Part shown: one piece after another, positions 1 through 9,267 of the stretch
How the letters are laid out: the number at the start of each line of letters is the position of its first letter
Position numbering within the stretch: position 1 is the stretch's first letter
NCBI RefSeq assembly: GCF_007991175.1
Contig: NZ_BJXV01000001.1
Location: 186,001 to 250,000 of the forward strand
DNA from: Halovibrio variabilis
GTDB lineage: Bacteria; Pseudomonadota; Gammaproteobacteria; Pseudomonadales; Halomonadaceae
Direction: 5' to 3'
DNA: 64,000 nt
Program-made: the position numbers and the translations under genes
Notes under the pieces: model-generated
The model's input: only the letters and a program-made list of their open reading frames with translations
What the model was told of the DNA's origin: nothing
Databases searched by the model: none

Positions 1-702
1 GCCGCCGTCTGCTTCAAACTCATCCCGAGAGATCGCTCTAAAGCGTACCTTATCGCCGGGGCGCAGCAGTGGCTCGCCGCGCTTGGCGTGCTCGAATAGC
101 GCCACGTTGGTACGACCCAGAATGTTCCAGCCACCCGGCGAGAGCAGCGGATAAATGGCGGTTTGGCGATCGGCAATGCCCACGCTGCCGGCGGCGACCT
201 TGCTGCGCGGTGTCTTTAAACGCGGCGTGGCGATCGCTTCATCCACTAGGCCCATAAACCCATAGCCGGGGGCAAACCCCAGCGCGAAAACGCAGTAGTC
301 ATGTTGGCAGTGCTGTTCAATCAGCTCGTCGACGCTTAAGCCGGCGCGCTGAGCAACCTTGGGTAACTCAGGGCCCACGCTTTCGTCGTACCACACGGGA
401 ATATCGTGCAGCTCACCGGCTTGCGTATCCACAGGGGTAAGGCCTGAAAGCGCCTTGTTAATAAGTTGCAGGGCTTCGGTATGGGTTGCCTGCTGGCAGT
501 CGTAATGGACTAATAGCGTGGTGTAAGAGGGCACCAGATCAATGAGCGCCGCACCAAAGGTCTTGCGCAGCGCTTGGTCGGCGGCGATGACCCAGGCCAT
601 ATTGGCTTCGTCGATGGCGTCGAACAAGCGCACCATCAGGGCATCCATGGCGGCGGTTTCAATGCGTATTTCAATACGACTGCTTTCAATAGTGGGTTTC
701 AC
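1..702 (-). CDS. pxpB: 5-oxoprolinase subunit PxpB (KipI-like), 3' end cut by window edge
   Basis: The minus-strand frame opens with GTG at 702 and stays open to base 1, giving 234 residues without a stop. Recognisable family features are the [13 protein letters not shown] region near the middle and, near the C-terminus, the [10 protein letters not shown] segment followed by LRPGDKVRF, as in KipI/PxpB proteins of about 230-240 residues. PxpB works with PxpA and PxpC in ATP-dependent opening of 5-oxoproline to glutamate. The GTG start overlaps the pxpA stop as GTGA, which predicts translational coupling. pxpC is expected just beyond the left edge. The family call is firm; how many residues remain past the edge is unknown. 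Confidence 0.88.
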   Translation of the reverse strand, partial: MKPTIESSRIEIRIETAAMDALMVRLFDAIDEANMAWVIAADQALRKTFGAALIDLVPSYTTLLVHYDCQQATHTEALQLINKALSGLTPVDTQAGELHDIPVWYDESVGPELPKVAQRAGLSVDELIEQHCQHDYCVFALGFAPGYGFMGLVDEAIATPRLKTPRSKVAAGSVGIADRQTAIYPLLSPGGWNILGRTNVALFEHAKRGEPLLRPGDKVRFRAISRDEFEADGG

Positions 703-1451
703 GCCTGCTCCAGCGTTTGAAAGGCTTCGCGAATAGCGCGCACGGCGGCCACTGATTCAGGGTTATCGCCGTGAACACATAGCGTATCGCAGGGTAGTTG
801 CAATTGAGTGCCGTCGAGCGCGGTAAGCGGCTCGCTTTTGGCTAGCTTCACCGCTTGATTGACGATGGTGTTTTGATCGTGGTGCACGGCATTAGGCAGG
901 CGCCGGGAGGCGAGGTGGCCGTTGGCGTCGTAGGCACGATCGGCAAAGGTCTCAAACCACAGGGTAATGCCCAGCTTGGCGGCTAATTCGCGGTGCGGCT
1001 CGGGGTCGGCGGTGGCCATCATCATTAATGGCAGGCTGGCGTCGTAAGCTCGCACCGCGCGCACGACGCCTTCGAGCAGTGCCGGGTTGGCGGCCATGTC
1101 GTTGTAAAGCGCACCATGGGGTTTGACGTAGCTCAGCCGGGTGCCTTCGGCCTGGCATATGCCTGCCAAGGCGCCTACCTGATAAAGCACCATATCTTCC
1201 GCTTCTTCCGGCGAGCAGGCCATGGAGCGCCGCCCGAAGCCCATCAAATCTGGGTAACCGGGGTGCGCGCCAATGCGAACGCCATTGTGTACCGCTAGCT
1301 TGACGGTGCGGCGCATCACATGGGGGTCGGAGGCATGGAAACCGCAGGCGATGTTGGCGCAGTCGACGAAAGGCATCGCATCGGCATCCAGGCCGAGGCG
1401 CCAGTTACCGAAACTTTCGCCCATATCGCAATTAAGCAGGGGGATGGTCAT
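699..1451 (-). CDS. pxpA: 5-oxoprolinase subunit PxpA (LamB/YcsF family)
   Basis: This 250-residue protein has the LamB/YcsF signature: [11 protein letters not shown] at residues 5-15, [12 protein letters not shown] at 32-43, and [15 protein letters not shown] around 61-75. Near the C-terminus [11 protein letters not shown] is also typical. PxpA is the cytosolic subunit that acts with PxpB and PxpC to cleave 5-oxoproline. The ATG is preceded by AGGAGTTGCT on the coding strand. The gene is first in an operon with pxpB, and a TRAP transporter operon is divergently transcribed from the other side of a 271-bp spacer, so the carrier may feed this pathway (inference from position only). Confidence 0.93.
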   Translation of the reverse strand: MTIPLLNCDMGESFGNWRLGLDADAMPFVDCANIACGFHASDPHVMRRTVKLAVHNGVRIGAHPGYPDLMGFGRRSMACSPEEAEDMVLYQVGALAGICQAEGTRLSYVKPHGALYNDMAANPALLEGVVRAVRAYDASLPLMMMATADPEPHRELAAKLGITLWFETFADRAYDANGHLASRRLPNAVHHDQNTIVNQAVKLAKSEPLTALDGTQLQLPCDTLCVHGDNPESVAAVRAIREAFQTLEQA

Positions 1452-1722
1452 AGCAACTCCTAGCGTTGATGCGGTTGAGATTTTTACTTGGCTGAAGCTG
1501 AATTGTAATCCACCCTAAAGATATAAACAGAGCTTGCCCAGTGCCAATCGTTTGAGGAAATAGTGATTAGCCGCTTATGACGTTATTCACCGGCGTGATA
1601 AAAGCGTTGGTTAGCGTTCGCGAATGTAGGCCGCTCAACGCTTACGCTGGTACTAATACACAGGTACTTACGGCACATCGCTGTTAGTCGATATAAGATA
1701 ATAGCTAAAGAGGATTCTCACT
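1452..1722. promoter_or_regulatory. Divergent intergenic region between pxpA and dctP
   Basis: This 271-bp spacer must carry the promoters of both the pxp genes and the TRAP operon. A TAAGATAAT stretch just upstream of dctP (about 1695-1703) could be a -10 element, and AGAGGATT is the dctP ribosome-binding site. No convincing operator was recognised. Confidence 0.4.
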
Positions 1723-2721
1723 ATGCGCAAGACACTCACGTCCACACTGCTCCCTTCCACACTGTTACTGGCGACAGCCTGCGGTTTGTCGGCAGCGGCC
1801 CAGGCCGCCGAGTGGACCATGGCGACGCCCTACGGCGATGCCAGTTTTCATACCCAAAATAATAAGCAGTTCGCTGAGGATGTGGCTGACGCCACCGATG
1901 GCGAATTAACTATTACCGTGCATAGCGGCGGTTCGCTGGTCTCGCACGGGGAGATCAAGCCGTCAGTTCGCCGCGGCACCATCGATGCGGGGGAAATTTT
2001 CCTGTCGGTGCTCTCCAACGAGGACCCGATCTTTGAAGTCGATACCCTGCCGGGGGTGGCGGGTAGCTATGACGATGCTTATGCACTGTGGGAAGCCACC
2101 AAGCCGATGATCACCGAGCTGTTCGCCGAGGAGGGGCTGATGCCACTCTACGCGGTTGCCTGGCCGGCACAGGGCATTTATACCGCTGAGCCGCTCACCG
2201 ACCCTGAACAGTTTGAGGGCCTGCGCGTCCGGGCACCGAATATTAACACCCAGCGTTTTATCGAGAACCTGGGGGGTAGCCCGACAGAAACCGAAGAGTC
2301 CGACATTCCCACCGCCTTCAGCACCGGCCGGGTGGATGCCATGATCACCTCAAGCTCTACCGGTAATGCCATGGCCGCATGGGATTATGTCAGCGACTAC
2401 ACCGACGCTAATTTGTGGCTGCCCAAAAATATTGTGTTTATCAGCCAGCGTAGTTTCGATGGCCTGGATGACGCAACGCAGGAAGCCCTGATGGCAGCCG
2501 CCGAGCGCGCTGAAGCGCGTGGCTGGGAGATGAGTCGCGAAGATAACCAGGCAAGCCTGGCCGCGCTGCAAGAGAACGGCATCACGGTGTCTGAGCCTAA
2601 CGAGGCTATTTCAGAGGCGCTGCAAGAAGCCGGCGATGAACTGTTTGAAGACTGGCAATCGCGCGCCGATGACGACGCCGAACAGGCGCTGGACACCTAC
2701 CGCGAGCAGCGCGATAACTGA
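1723..2721 (+). CDS. dctP: TRAP transporter substrate-binding protein, DctP family
   Basis: The 332-residue product starts with a clear Sec signal peptide (basic MRK, hydrophobic core, cleavage after AQAA near residue 29). The mature part begins with EWTMATPYGDASFHT and has the DctP-fold EGLRVRAPN segment, whose arginine usually pairs with a substrate carboxylate. It is the periplasmic binding protein of a tripartite carrier and is followed by its DctQ and DctM partners. The substrate cannot be read from sequence; an organic acid is expected, and neighbouring 5-oxoprolinase genes make 5-oxoproline or a related compound possible. A strong hairpin with a T-run directly after the stop probably limits read-through into dctQM. 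Confidence 0.92.
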   Translation: MRKTLTSTLLPSTLLLATACGLSAAAQAAEWTMATPYGDASFHTQNNKQFAEDVADATDGELTITVHSGGSLVSHGEIKPSVRRGTIDAGEIFLSVLSNEDPIFEVDTLPGVAGSYDDAYALWEATKPMITELFAEEGLMPLYAVAWPAQGIYTAEPLTDPEQFEGLRVRAPNINTQRFIENLGGSPTETEESDIPTAFSTGRVDAMITSSSTGNAMAAWDYVSDYTDANLWLPKNIVFISQRSFDGLDDATQEALMAAAERAEARGWEMSREDNQASLAALQENGITVSEPNEAISEALQEAGDELFEDWQSRADDDAEQALDTYREQRDN

Positions 2722-2740
2722 GTGCCATCGTGCTGTCTGT

Positions 2741-2771
2741 GCAGAGGTGGTCGCCCCGCCTCTGCTTTTTT
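2741..2771 (+). terminator. Attenuator-like terminator between dctP and dctQ
   Basis: A 10-bp stem (2741-2750 with 2756-2765, one G-T pair, 5-nt loop) is followed by six Ts at 2766-2771. It lies inside the TRAP operon, 20 bp after the dctP stop, so it would terminate part of the transcripts and keep the binding protein in excess over the permease. It also overlaps a possible upstream GTG (2730) start for dctQ, supporting the ATG at 2796. Confidence 0.8.
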
Positions 2772-2795
2772 CATGCGCTTAGTGAGACTGCGAAC

Positions 2796-3371
2796 ATGAC
2801 GTTTAAATTCGACAAACTCTATCGCCTGGGGGCGTGGGGCGCGGCGCTGTGCATGGTGGCGATCTGTGCGCTGATAGCGCTCCAAGTGACTTTTCGCGTG
2901 GTAGACGCACTGATGGTGCTAGTGAGCCTGAGCCGTTTGGGCCTGCGGATTACCGGCGTTTCGGAAATTGCGTCTTATCTATTGGTCGGGGCGACCTTTT
3001 TGGGCTTGGCCTACACCTTTGTGCACCACGCCCATATTCGTATGACGCTGCTGATTACCCGATTGCCACCGGCAGTTCGTGTCTGGTTCGAGGTGTTGGG
3101 TCTCGTCATCGCCCTGGCGATCAGTCTAGCGCTCAGCTACGGCCTGATTGGGTTGGTGAGAGAAAGCCTGCAGTACAACGATGTGTCTTCGGGGTTTGTG
3201 TCGATTCCACTGTGGATTCCACAGCTGGTACTCGTGGCTAGCGTCGGGCTGTTGTGTCTGGCGCTGGTGGAGGCCCTGTTCATGGCGCTGCGAATTGCCA
3301 TTCGCGACCCGGCGAGTTTTCAGGACCCTGCGCAGGCACCAGCGGCCCCCGATGACAGCGAGGGGGGCTGA
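2796..3371 (+). CDS. dctQ: TRAP transporter small permease subunit, DctQ family
   Basis: The 191-residue protein has four hydrophobic segments (about residues 15-35, 55-78, 93-115 and 130-155), the usual DctQ topology. The frame is open further upstream to a GTG at 2730, but that extension runs through the terminator hairpin and is not hydrophobic; the ATG giving MTFKFDKLYRLG is preferred. The C-terminal tail is proline/alanine rich. It would form the integral-membrane complex with DctM. Three copies of a 15-bp repeat lie between its stop and dctM. Confidence 0.88.
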   Translation: MTFKFDKLYRLGAWGAALCMVAICALIALQVTFRVVDALMVLVSLSRLGLRITGVSEIASYLLVGATFLGLAYTFVHHAHIRMTLLITRLPPAVRVWFEVLGLVIALAISLALSYGLIGLVRESLQYNDVSSGFVSIPLWIPQLVLVASVGLLCLALVEALFMALRIAIRDPASFQDPAQAPAAPDDSEGG

Positions 3372-3372
3372 G

Positions 3373-3417
3373 TCTATGTCAGCCAGTTCTATGTCAGCCA
3401 GGTCTATGTCAACCAAG
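3373..3417. repeat. Three imperfect 15-bp tandem repeats between dctQ and dctM
   Basis: The unit TCTATGTCAGCCAGT occurs at 3373-3387, almost identically at 3388-3402, and with two or three changes at 3403-3417. Each copy carries an ATG in the frame encoding repeated MSA/MST peptides. The array looks like slipped-strand expansion in a linker that lengthens the dctQ-dctM gap. Confidence 0.8.
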
Positions 3418-3461
3418 CCGATAGCCACTCAGGCCATGTCTTTTTCTCTGGAGATGCTCCC

Positions 3462-4766
3462 GTGCTAACCCTCAGTCTCGCTACTGTATTGACCCTTGTG
3501 TTGCTGTTGGGAAGCGGGGTGTGGATCGCCTTTGCGTTGATCGGCACTGCCTGGATCGCGTTAGCCTTCTTTAGCGCGTTCTCACCCGGGGCGATCCTGG
3601 CTTCCGACTTTTGGGGTGCCAGCTACGGCTGGGATCTTACCGCGCTGCCGATGTTTATCTGGATGGGCGAGATTCTGTTTCGCTCCGGGCTTGCCGATAA
3701 TATGTTTCGCGGCCTGTCGCCGTGGTTAAACCGCGTGCCGGGACGTTTGCTGCACACCAATATTATTGGTAGCGGGATGTTTGCCGCCGTTTGCGGCTCA
3801 TCGGCGGCGACGTGCGCCACGGTGGGTAAAATGACCCTGCCGGAGCTTGAACGGCGGGGCTACGACAGCAATATGGCAATCGGCACGCTGGCCAGCGCCT
3901 CGACCCTGGGGTTGTTAATTCCGCCCTCCATCATGCTGATCGTCTACGGTGTGGTCACTGAACAGTCGATTTCCCGGCTATTCATGGCCGGTATTGGCCC
4001 AGGCCTGATGATTTTGGCGATGTTCATGAGTTATCTCATCGTATGGGCGCTGTATAAAGGCAACCGCGAAGGGCTGGCCGGTGAGGATGAAGCCTTTATG
4101 AGCTTTGCCGAAAAACTGCGCAATACCGGGTCACTGGTGCCTATTTTGCTGTTAATCGGTGGGATCATCTTTTCGATTTATGGCGGCTTGGCATCGCCCA
4201 CGGAGGCCGCGGCGGTGGGTGTGGTGCTGTCGATGGTAATTGCGCGCTTTAACGGCCATTTTGATCGTGAAATCTTCAAAAGCGCGCTGTTTGCCGCCGT
4301 GCGTACCGCCTGCATGATCGCGTTTATTATCGCCGGGGCGTCGTTTTTGACGTCGGCCATGGGCTTTACCCAGGTGCCCATGAAGCTGGCCCAGGCGATT
4401 GGCGAAATGGGGCTATCGCCCACCATGCTGCTGATTGCGCTTACCTTACTGCTGCTGGTGATGGGCTGTTTTCTCGACGGCATCTCGCTGATTCTGCTGG
4501 TCACCGCGATTATTATGCCGCTGGTGAGTGCCGCTGGGTTTGATCTGATCTGGTTTGGGATTTATCTGGTCGTGGTGGTCGAAATGTCGCAGATCACGCC
4601 GCCAGTGGGCTTCAACCTGTTCGTGATTCAGGGGCTAACCGGGAAGGATATCCTGACCATTACCAAAGCCACGCTCCCGTTCTTCCTACTGATGCTGTTG
4701 GCGATTGCCTTAATGCATACCTTTCCAGGTATCGCTCTCTACCTGCCGGAGGCAATGAATCGTTAA
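3462..4766 (+). CDS. dctM: TRAP transporter large permease subunit, DctM family
   Basis: The 434-residue, highly hydrophobic protein has about a dozen membrane segments and DctM landmarks: a VCGSSAATCATVGKMTLPE segment near residue 110, the LLIPPSIMLIVYG loop near 150, and an ITPPVGFNLFVI repeat-like loop near 375. It begins with GTG preceded by TGGAGATG. DctM is the ion-coupled (usually Na+) translocation channel of the tripartite carrier and here is the last gene of dctP-dctQ-dctM. Confidence 0.94.
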   Translation: MLTLSLATVLTLVLLLGSGVWIAFALIGTAWIALAFFSAFSPGAILASDFWGASYGWDLTALPMFIWMGEILFRSGLADNMFRGLSPWLNRVPGRLLHTNIIGSGMFAAVCGSSAATCATVGKMTLPELERRGYDSNMAIGTLASASTLGLLIPPSIMLIVYGVVTEQSISRLFMAGIGPGLMILAMFMSYLIVWALYKGNREGLAGEDEAFMSFAEKLRNTGSLVPILLLIGGIIFSIYGGLASPTEAAAVGVVLSMVIARFNGHFDREIFKSALFAAVRTACMIAFIIAGASFLTSAMGFTQVPMKLAQAIGEMGLSPTMLLIALTLLLLVMGCFLDGISLILLVTAIIMPLVSAAGFDLIWFGIYLVVVVEMSQITPPVGFNLFVIQGLTGKDILTITKATLPFFLLMLLAIALMHTFPGIALYLPEAMNR

Positions 4767-4895
4767 ACGCCCGCTATATTAACCCCTGTTCTGTCGTTAA
4801 GTTTTTTGTATAGATGCTTAGATGTTTCAGAGGCTGTCCTTTACGGGCCACTTTCAAGTTAAGCTGAAGAAAGCTAGTCACGGGTGAGAGCACTG

Positions 4896-7568
4896 ATGCA
4901 GATAGGAATCGAAGCGGCAGACATTTTTCGCCAGCTGGCCGAAGGGGCCGCACACAGTGGAACGCCGCGCTTTTATACCACCCTGGTTGAACGCTTAGCG
5001 ACAGTGCTGGGCGTTGACCATGTGCTAGTGGCCGATGTGACTCAGCACCACCAAGCTGAGACGCTGGCGGTTTGGTCACAGGGTGGCTTGCTCAGCAATA
5101 TGACTTACCCGCTAGCCGGTACCCCTTGTGAAACCGCACTGGGGTGCGAGCCTTGCCTATATGCGCGTGATGTTCAATCACGCTTTCCTGACGACAAGCT
5201 GCTTGGTGAACTGGGTGCCGAGGGCTATTCGGGGCGCGCGCTCTATGCGCCGAATGGCGCGCTGATTGGTTTGTTGGCTGTGCTCAAAAACTCCCCCCTG
5301 CAGATGGGCGAGTTAGCCAATGAAATACTGCAAATTGCCGCCGCCCAGGCGGGGACAGAGCTGAGTCGCCAAAAGGCCGAGCAGGCATTAAGAAAAAGCG
5401 AAGCCGTCGCGCGGGAAAGCGAGCGCCGGCTGAACACCTTGTTGAACCATCTGCCGGGCATGGCCTACCGCTGTTTGAATGACCGCGATTGGAGCATGCA
5501 ACTGGTTAGCCAGGGGGCCGAAGAGCTTACCGGGTATCGACCTGACGAGTTGCAGCATAATCGGCTGATCAGCTTTGCTGCGCTCATTCATCGCGACGAT
5601 CAAGACAGACTATTTCGTGAAGTGCAGGCGGCGATTGCCAGCCAGCGACCTTATCGCATGACCTACCGGTTGCGCCACCGCGACGGCGGCTACCGGTGGA
5701 TGTGGGAGCAGGGCCAAGCGGTGATGGATGAGGTCGGCAAGGTCGTCTGTCTGGAAGGCTTTATCTCGGATGTCACCGATCAGCAAGAGGCCCAGCGGGT
5801 GCAAAACGCCGTTGTGCAGGTTGCCTCTACGGTCACCATTCAAGACGGAGATGGCTATTTTCAACAACTGATAAGTACCCTGGTTGAGGTGCTTGAAGCC
5901 GATGCAGGCTTTATTGCCCTATTGGATAAGCCTCTACAGCGAGGGGGGCAGGTAGGCGGGCAGGCGACGACCGTTAGTAGGGTGGTAGACGGCGTTCAAC
6001 TTGAACAACTATCGTTTGCCATATCAGCAACGCCCAGCGAGCAAATCGTCCGCGATCGCGAGGCAGTGGTGCGAGATGGGCCCCTATTGTCGTTGCCGGG
6101 TTCCTCGCTACAAGCTAGAGCGTGGATTGGGCGTCGCCTGGATAATATCAACGGCGAGGCCATCGGTGTGATAGTGGTTTTTTACCGTCAACCGCTGACC
6201 ACCAATGCGTTTGCCACCTCTGTGTTGCAAATCCTTTCTACCGGCGCCTCGGCAGAGCTTGAGCGCCGCCGCGACCACCGCCGCATGCACCAGCTGGCCT
6301 ATATGGATAGCACCACCGGGTTGCCCAATAGGGCATGCTTTCTGGAGTTGTTGCAGCGCCTGGGAAATGACGCGCAGCAGGAAAAGCACACGCTTAGTTT
6401 GCTGCTATTGGATATCCGGCGTTTCAAAGAAGTGAACGATCTGCACGGGCACCACGTGGGCGATCAACTGTTGATGACGGTGGCCGGTCGTTTACGCCAG
6501 GTAGACCTCTCAGATAGCTATTTAGCGCGGCTATCAGGCGATGAGTTTGCCGTGTTGGTGACGGGCGCTACTGAGAGCGATGTCCACCGTATTGTGACGC
6601 AGTTACGGGCGGAGGTGAGCCGCCCGATCGCCATTGAGCAGCGTATCTTTCACCTTGAGGTGAGTATCGGCTTTGGTTGCTATCCGCAAGAGGTAAGCCA
6701 TACCAGCGAGTTGTTTAACGCCGCCAGCATTGCCCTGCATCACGCCAAACAGCGTGAAAATAGCACCTGCCCTTATACCCAAACCATGCGCCATGGGCTT
6801 CAGCGTCGCCAAGTGATGAGCGAACGGCTCAGCGCTGCCATCAATGAGCACAAACTAAAGCTTTATTTTCAGCCCCAGGTAGACCTGATTAGCGGGCGGC
6901 TTACCGGTGCCGAAGCACTATGCCGCTGGTACGACGCCGAGTTGGGCTGGGTCAGCCCCTGCGAATTTATCCCGCTAGCGGAAGAGTGCGGTTTGATTCG
7001 TATGCACGGCGACTGGCTGTTAACGGAGGCAGCAAGGCAGTTAAGCGTTTGGCAAACAGGCAATACACCGCTGCCCGGACGGCTATCGGTTAACCTTTCC
7101 GCCCAGCAGTTTGCTGACCCCCATTTGACGGCGCATATTGCCCGTCTCACCGCCGGTGTGCCGCCGAGTGCTATTGGGCTGGAGCTCACCGAAAGCGAGT
7201 TTATGCGTGACCCTGACCAGGCCGTTGAGATTACTCACACCATGCGCCGAGCAGGCTATCTGCTCGCTATTGACGACTTTGGCACCGGCTATTCTTCGCT
7301 CGCTTATTTGCGCCGCTTCGCCGCCGATACACTGAAAATTGACATCTCCTTTGTGCGCGAAATGCTCGAAAACAAAAATGATCGCACCATCGTGAAAACC
7401 ATTATTGCTATGGCGCAGGCGTTAGAAATGAAGACCGTGGCAGAAGGCGTCGAAACCCCAGAGCAGGCCCGTTTGCTGGCCGAAATGGGCTGTAATGAAG
7501 CGCAGGGCTATTGGTTTGGTCACCCGTTACCCGCGGATGAATTTGCGGCGGCGTGGTTGACCCCTTAA
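4896..7568 (+). CDS. Multidomain c-di-GMP signalling protein: GAF-PAS-GAF-GGDEF-EAL
   Basis: The 890-residue protein reads as an N-terminal GAF-like domain (about 15-160), a PAS domain with PAC tail (about 180-295), a second GAF-like region (about 310-455), a GGDEF domain (TTGLPNR near 470, active-site SGDEF near 546) and an EAL domain (EALCRW near 671, DDFGTGYSSLAYL near 793, AEGVETPEQ near 848). SGDEF occurs in active cyclases, and the EAL signature residues are intact, so synthesis and hydrolysis of c-di-GMP are both possible. No membrane segment is obvious, so it is probably a cytosolic sensor. A GTG four codons upstream (4884) is an alternative start; the ATG has GAGAG at good spacing. 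Confidence 0.9.
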   Translation: MQIGIEAADIFRQLAEGAAHSGTPRFYTTLVERLATVLGVDHVLVADVTQHHQAETLAVWSQGGLLSNMTYPLAGTPCETALGCEPCLYARDVQSRFPDDKLLGELGAEGYSGRALYAPNGALIGLLAVLKNSPLQMGELANEILQIAAAQAGTELSRQKAEQALRKSEAVARESERRLNTLLNHLPGMAYRCLNDRDWSMQLVSQGAEELTGYRPDELQHNRLISFAALIHRDDQDRLFREVQAAIASQRPYRMTYRLRHRDGGYRWMWEQGQAVMDEVGKVVCLEGFISDVTDQQEAQRVQNAVVQVASTVTIQDGDGYFQQLISTLVEVLEADAGFIALLDKPLQRGGQVGGQATTVSRVVDGVQLEQLSFAISATPSEQIVRDREAVVRDGPLLSLPGSSLQARAWIGRRLDNINGEAIGVIVVFYRQPLTTNAFATSVLQILSTGASAELERRRDHRRMHQLAYMDSTTGLPNRACFLELLQRLGNDAQQEKHTLSLLLLDIRRFKEVNDLHGHHVGDQLLMTVAGRLRQVDLSDSYLARLSGDEFAVLVTGATESDVHRIVTQLRAEVSRPIAIEQRIFHLEVSIGFGCYPQEVSHTSELFNAASIALHHAKQRENSTCPYTQTMRHGLQRRQVMSERLSAAINEHKLKLYFQPQVDLISGRLTGAEALCRWYDAELGWVSPCEFIPLAEECGLIRMHGDWLLTEAARQLSVWQTGNTPLPGRLSVNLSAQQFADPHLTAHIARLTAGVPPSAIGLELTESEFMRDPDQAVEITHTMRRAGYLLAIDDFGTGYSSLAYLRRFAADTLKIDISFVREMLENKNDRTIVKTIIAMAQALEMKTVAEGVETPEQARLLAEMGCNEAQGYWFGHPLPADEFAAAWLTP

Positions 7569-7648
7569 GTCCTTATCATCGTCATCGTTTTGTCATCACC
7601 TTTGGCATACCCTACGCGCCGCCAACCCGCGACGATAGGAGTGCTTCC

Positions 7649-8353
7649 ATGCGCCTGGCCCTGTTTGATCTTGACGACACCCTCCTGGATGGAGACTGCA
7701 GCGACCGCTGGAATTTATGGATGATAGAGCAAGGTTGGATCAGCGATGCCGACGTCTTTATGGCGCGGGCGGCGCAAATGCACCAGGCCTATCACGCGGG
7801 TAAGTTAAAGTTGGAAGAGTATTTAGCCATGACCCTGGCACCGCTGCGTGGGCGCCGGGTGAGCGATGTGCAAAAAGAAGTCGAGCGCTTCGTTGCTACC
7901 CACCTGCAGCCGCGTATTTTTGAGCAGGCCTGGGCCTGTCTGGAAGCGCATCGTCAGGCAGGCGATACCCTGCTACTGATTTCCGCCTCGTCGCGCCATC
8001 TGGTCGAGCCGATTGCGACCACCCTGGGCATTGAGCACGTGCTGGCGGTAGAGCTAAGCGTCGAGAACGGCATTAATGAAGACGCGCGCTATACCGGCGG
8101 CAGCGAGGGTATTTTTTCCTATCGTGGCGGGAAAGTGCTGCGCCTGAAACAGTGGCTGGCCGAGCAGCAGATCACCCCCAGCCACACCACCTTCTACTCA
8201 GACTCCCGCAACGACCTACCGCTGCTGCAATATGTGGATTGCCCAGTGGCGGTTAATCCAGACCCGGTATTGGCCGAGGTGGCTAGCGTCGAAGGGTGGC
8301 GGCGCTTAGACTGGCGAGCCACTAACCCCGCGGTTTCCCTACGCCACCGCTAA
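7649..8353 (+). CDS. HAD-IB family hydrolase (SerB-like)
   Basis: The 234-residue protein starts MRLALFDLDDTLLDGDC, with the HAD nucleophile motif DLDDT at residues 7-11. Motif II is LISASS, a lysine follows in RGGKVLRLKQW, and motif IV is YSDSRNDLPLL. This pattern is the SerB-like HAD-IB subfamily that hydrolyses small phosphomonoesters; the substrate is not defined. The frame is open upstream to 7553, overlapping the preceding gene, but ATG 7649 follows a good GATAGGAG site and begins exactly at motif I. The stop abuts the convergent TSUP gene without a gap. Confidence 0.88.
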   Translation: MRLALFDLDDTLLDGDCSDRWNLWMIEQGWISDADVFMARAAQMHQAYHAGKLKLEEYLAMTLAPLRGRRVSDVQKEVERFVATHLQPRIFEQAWACLEAHRQAGDTLLLISASSRHLVEPIATTLGIEHVLAVELSVENGINEDARYTGGSEGIFSYRGGKVLRLKQWLAEQQITPSHTTFYSDSRNDLPLLQYVDCPVAVNPDPVLAEVASVEGWRRLDWRATNPAVSLRHR

Positions 8354-9097
8354 TCAACTCAGCGCCTGCCAAATCAGATTAAAGCCGACCAAGAACATGG
8401 CCAGAATCACCAAACGATAAAACAGCGCTTCGTCGACGCGGCTTTGCATCCAGAGGCCGTTGCGTACGCCGATCCAGGCGATGGGCACTAGCAGTAGCGA
8501 GGCCCAGGCGCTGGTCACATTAATCTCGCCAAGCCACATGTACGGCGCCAGTTTGATGACGTTGACCACTGCAAACGTGACGGCGCAGGTGGCGATAAAG
8601 GTCTCTTTCGACAGCTTGCGCGGCAGCAAATAGACATTGAGCGGCGGCGCCCCGGCGTGGGCCATGAAGCTGGTAAACCCACAGATGCTTGCTGCAGGCA
8701 GTGCCCACCGAGTGGAAATGGGCTTCTTGGCGACGGGTTTTAGCAGCATATACGTGGCGAATAGCAAGGTGATAATGCCCAGTGTCAGGCGCAAACCCTG
8801 TTCGCTTAGGCTGCCAAACAGCAGCGTACCGATAGCAACACCAATGAATAATCCCGGTACAAAGCGCCATACTTCGGTCATGTCGTGCTTACCCCACCAA
8901 GCTTTGACTGCAAACACATCCATCACAAGCAGTAGTGGAAGCAGCAGGCCCGCCGCTTGGGCAGGGCTGATCGCCAGTGCCATTAACGGCACCGAGAGCG
9001 TACCGAATCCCCCTGCAAAACCGCCCTTGGAAACACCGGTCAGGTACACGGAAAATGCGATCAACAGCCAGGCAATCACGGAGTAGTCGGGGAGCAT
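8354..9097 (-). CDS. TSUP family membrane permease (TauE/SafE-like)
   Basis: The 247-residue protein has about seven or eight membrane helices and the family's N-terminal GVSKGGFAGGFGTLSVPL segment. TSUP proteins move sulfite, sulfonates or other small organic anions across the inner membrane. The ATG is preceded by GAGAGG on the coding strand. It appears monocistronic and convergent with the HAD gene; no neighbour indicates a substrate. A second, only distantly similar TSUP protein is encoded near 43 kb. Confidence 0.88.
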   Translation of the reverse strand: MLPDYSVIAWLLIAFSVYLTGVSKGGFAGGFGTLSVPLMALAISPAQAAGLLLPLLLVMDVFAVKAWWGKHDMTEVWRFVPGLFIGVAIGTLLFGSLSEQGLRLTLGIITLLFATYMLLKPVAKKPISTRWALPAASICGFTSFMAHAGAPPLNVYLLPRKLSKETFIATCAVTFAVVNVIKLAPYMWLGEINVTSAWASLLLVPIAWIGVRNGLWMQSRVDEALFYRLVILAMFLVGFNLIWQALS

Positions 9098-9267
9098 GAG
9101 CCTCTCTCGGTTATCAGTTCTCGGTTATCAGCGGTCAATAAAAAGCCCCGCATTAAGTGAGGCACAACAGCATAACACTAGATAAATGTTAGCGGGCGAA
9201 GTGAACAGAGAGCCTAGCGGCTATGAGCGCTTAATTCTGAGTTGCCCGCCCCAGGCATGGTTACTTC
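9098..9267. other. Short intergenic region with a 10-bp direct repeat
   Basis: CGGTTATCAG occurs twice, at 9109-9118 and 9122-9131, in the spacer between the TSUP gene and the mgtE stop. No clear terminator for mgtE or other structure was recognised. Confidence 0.45.
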
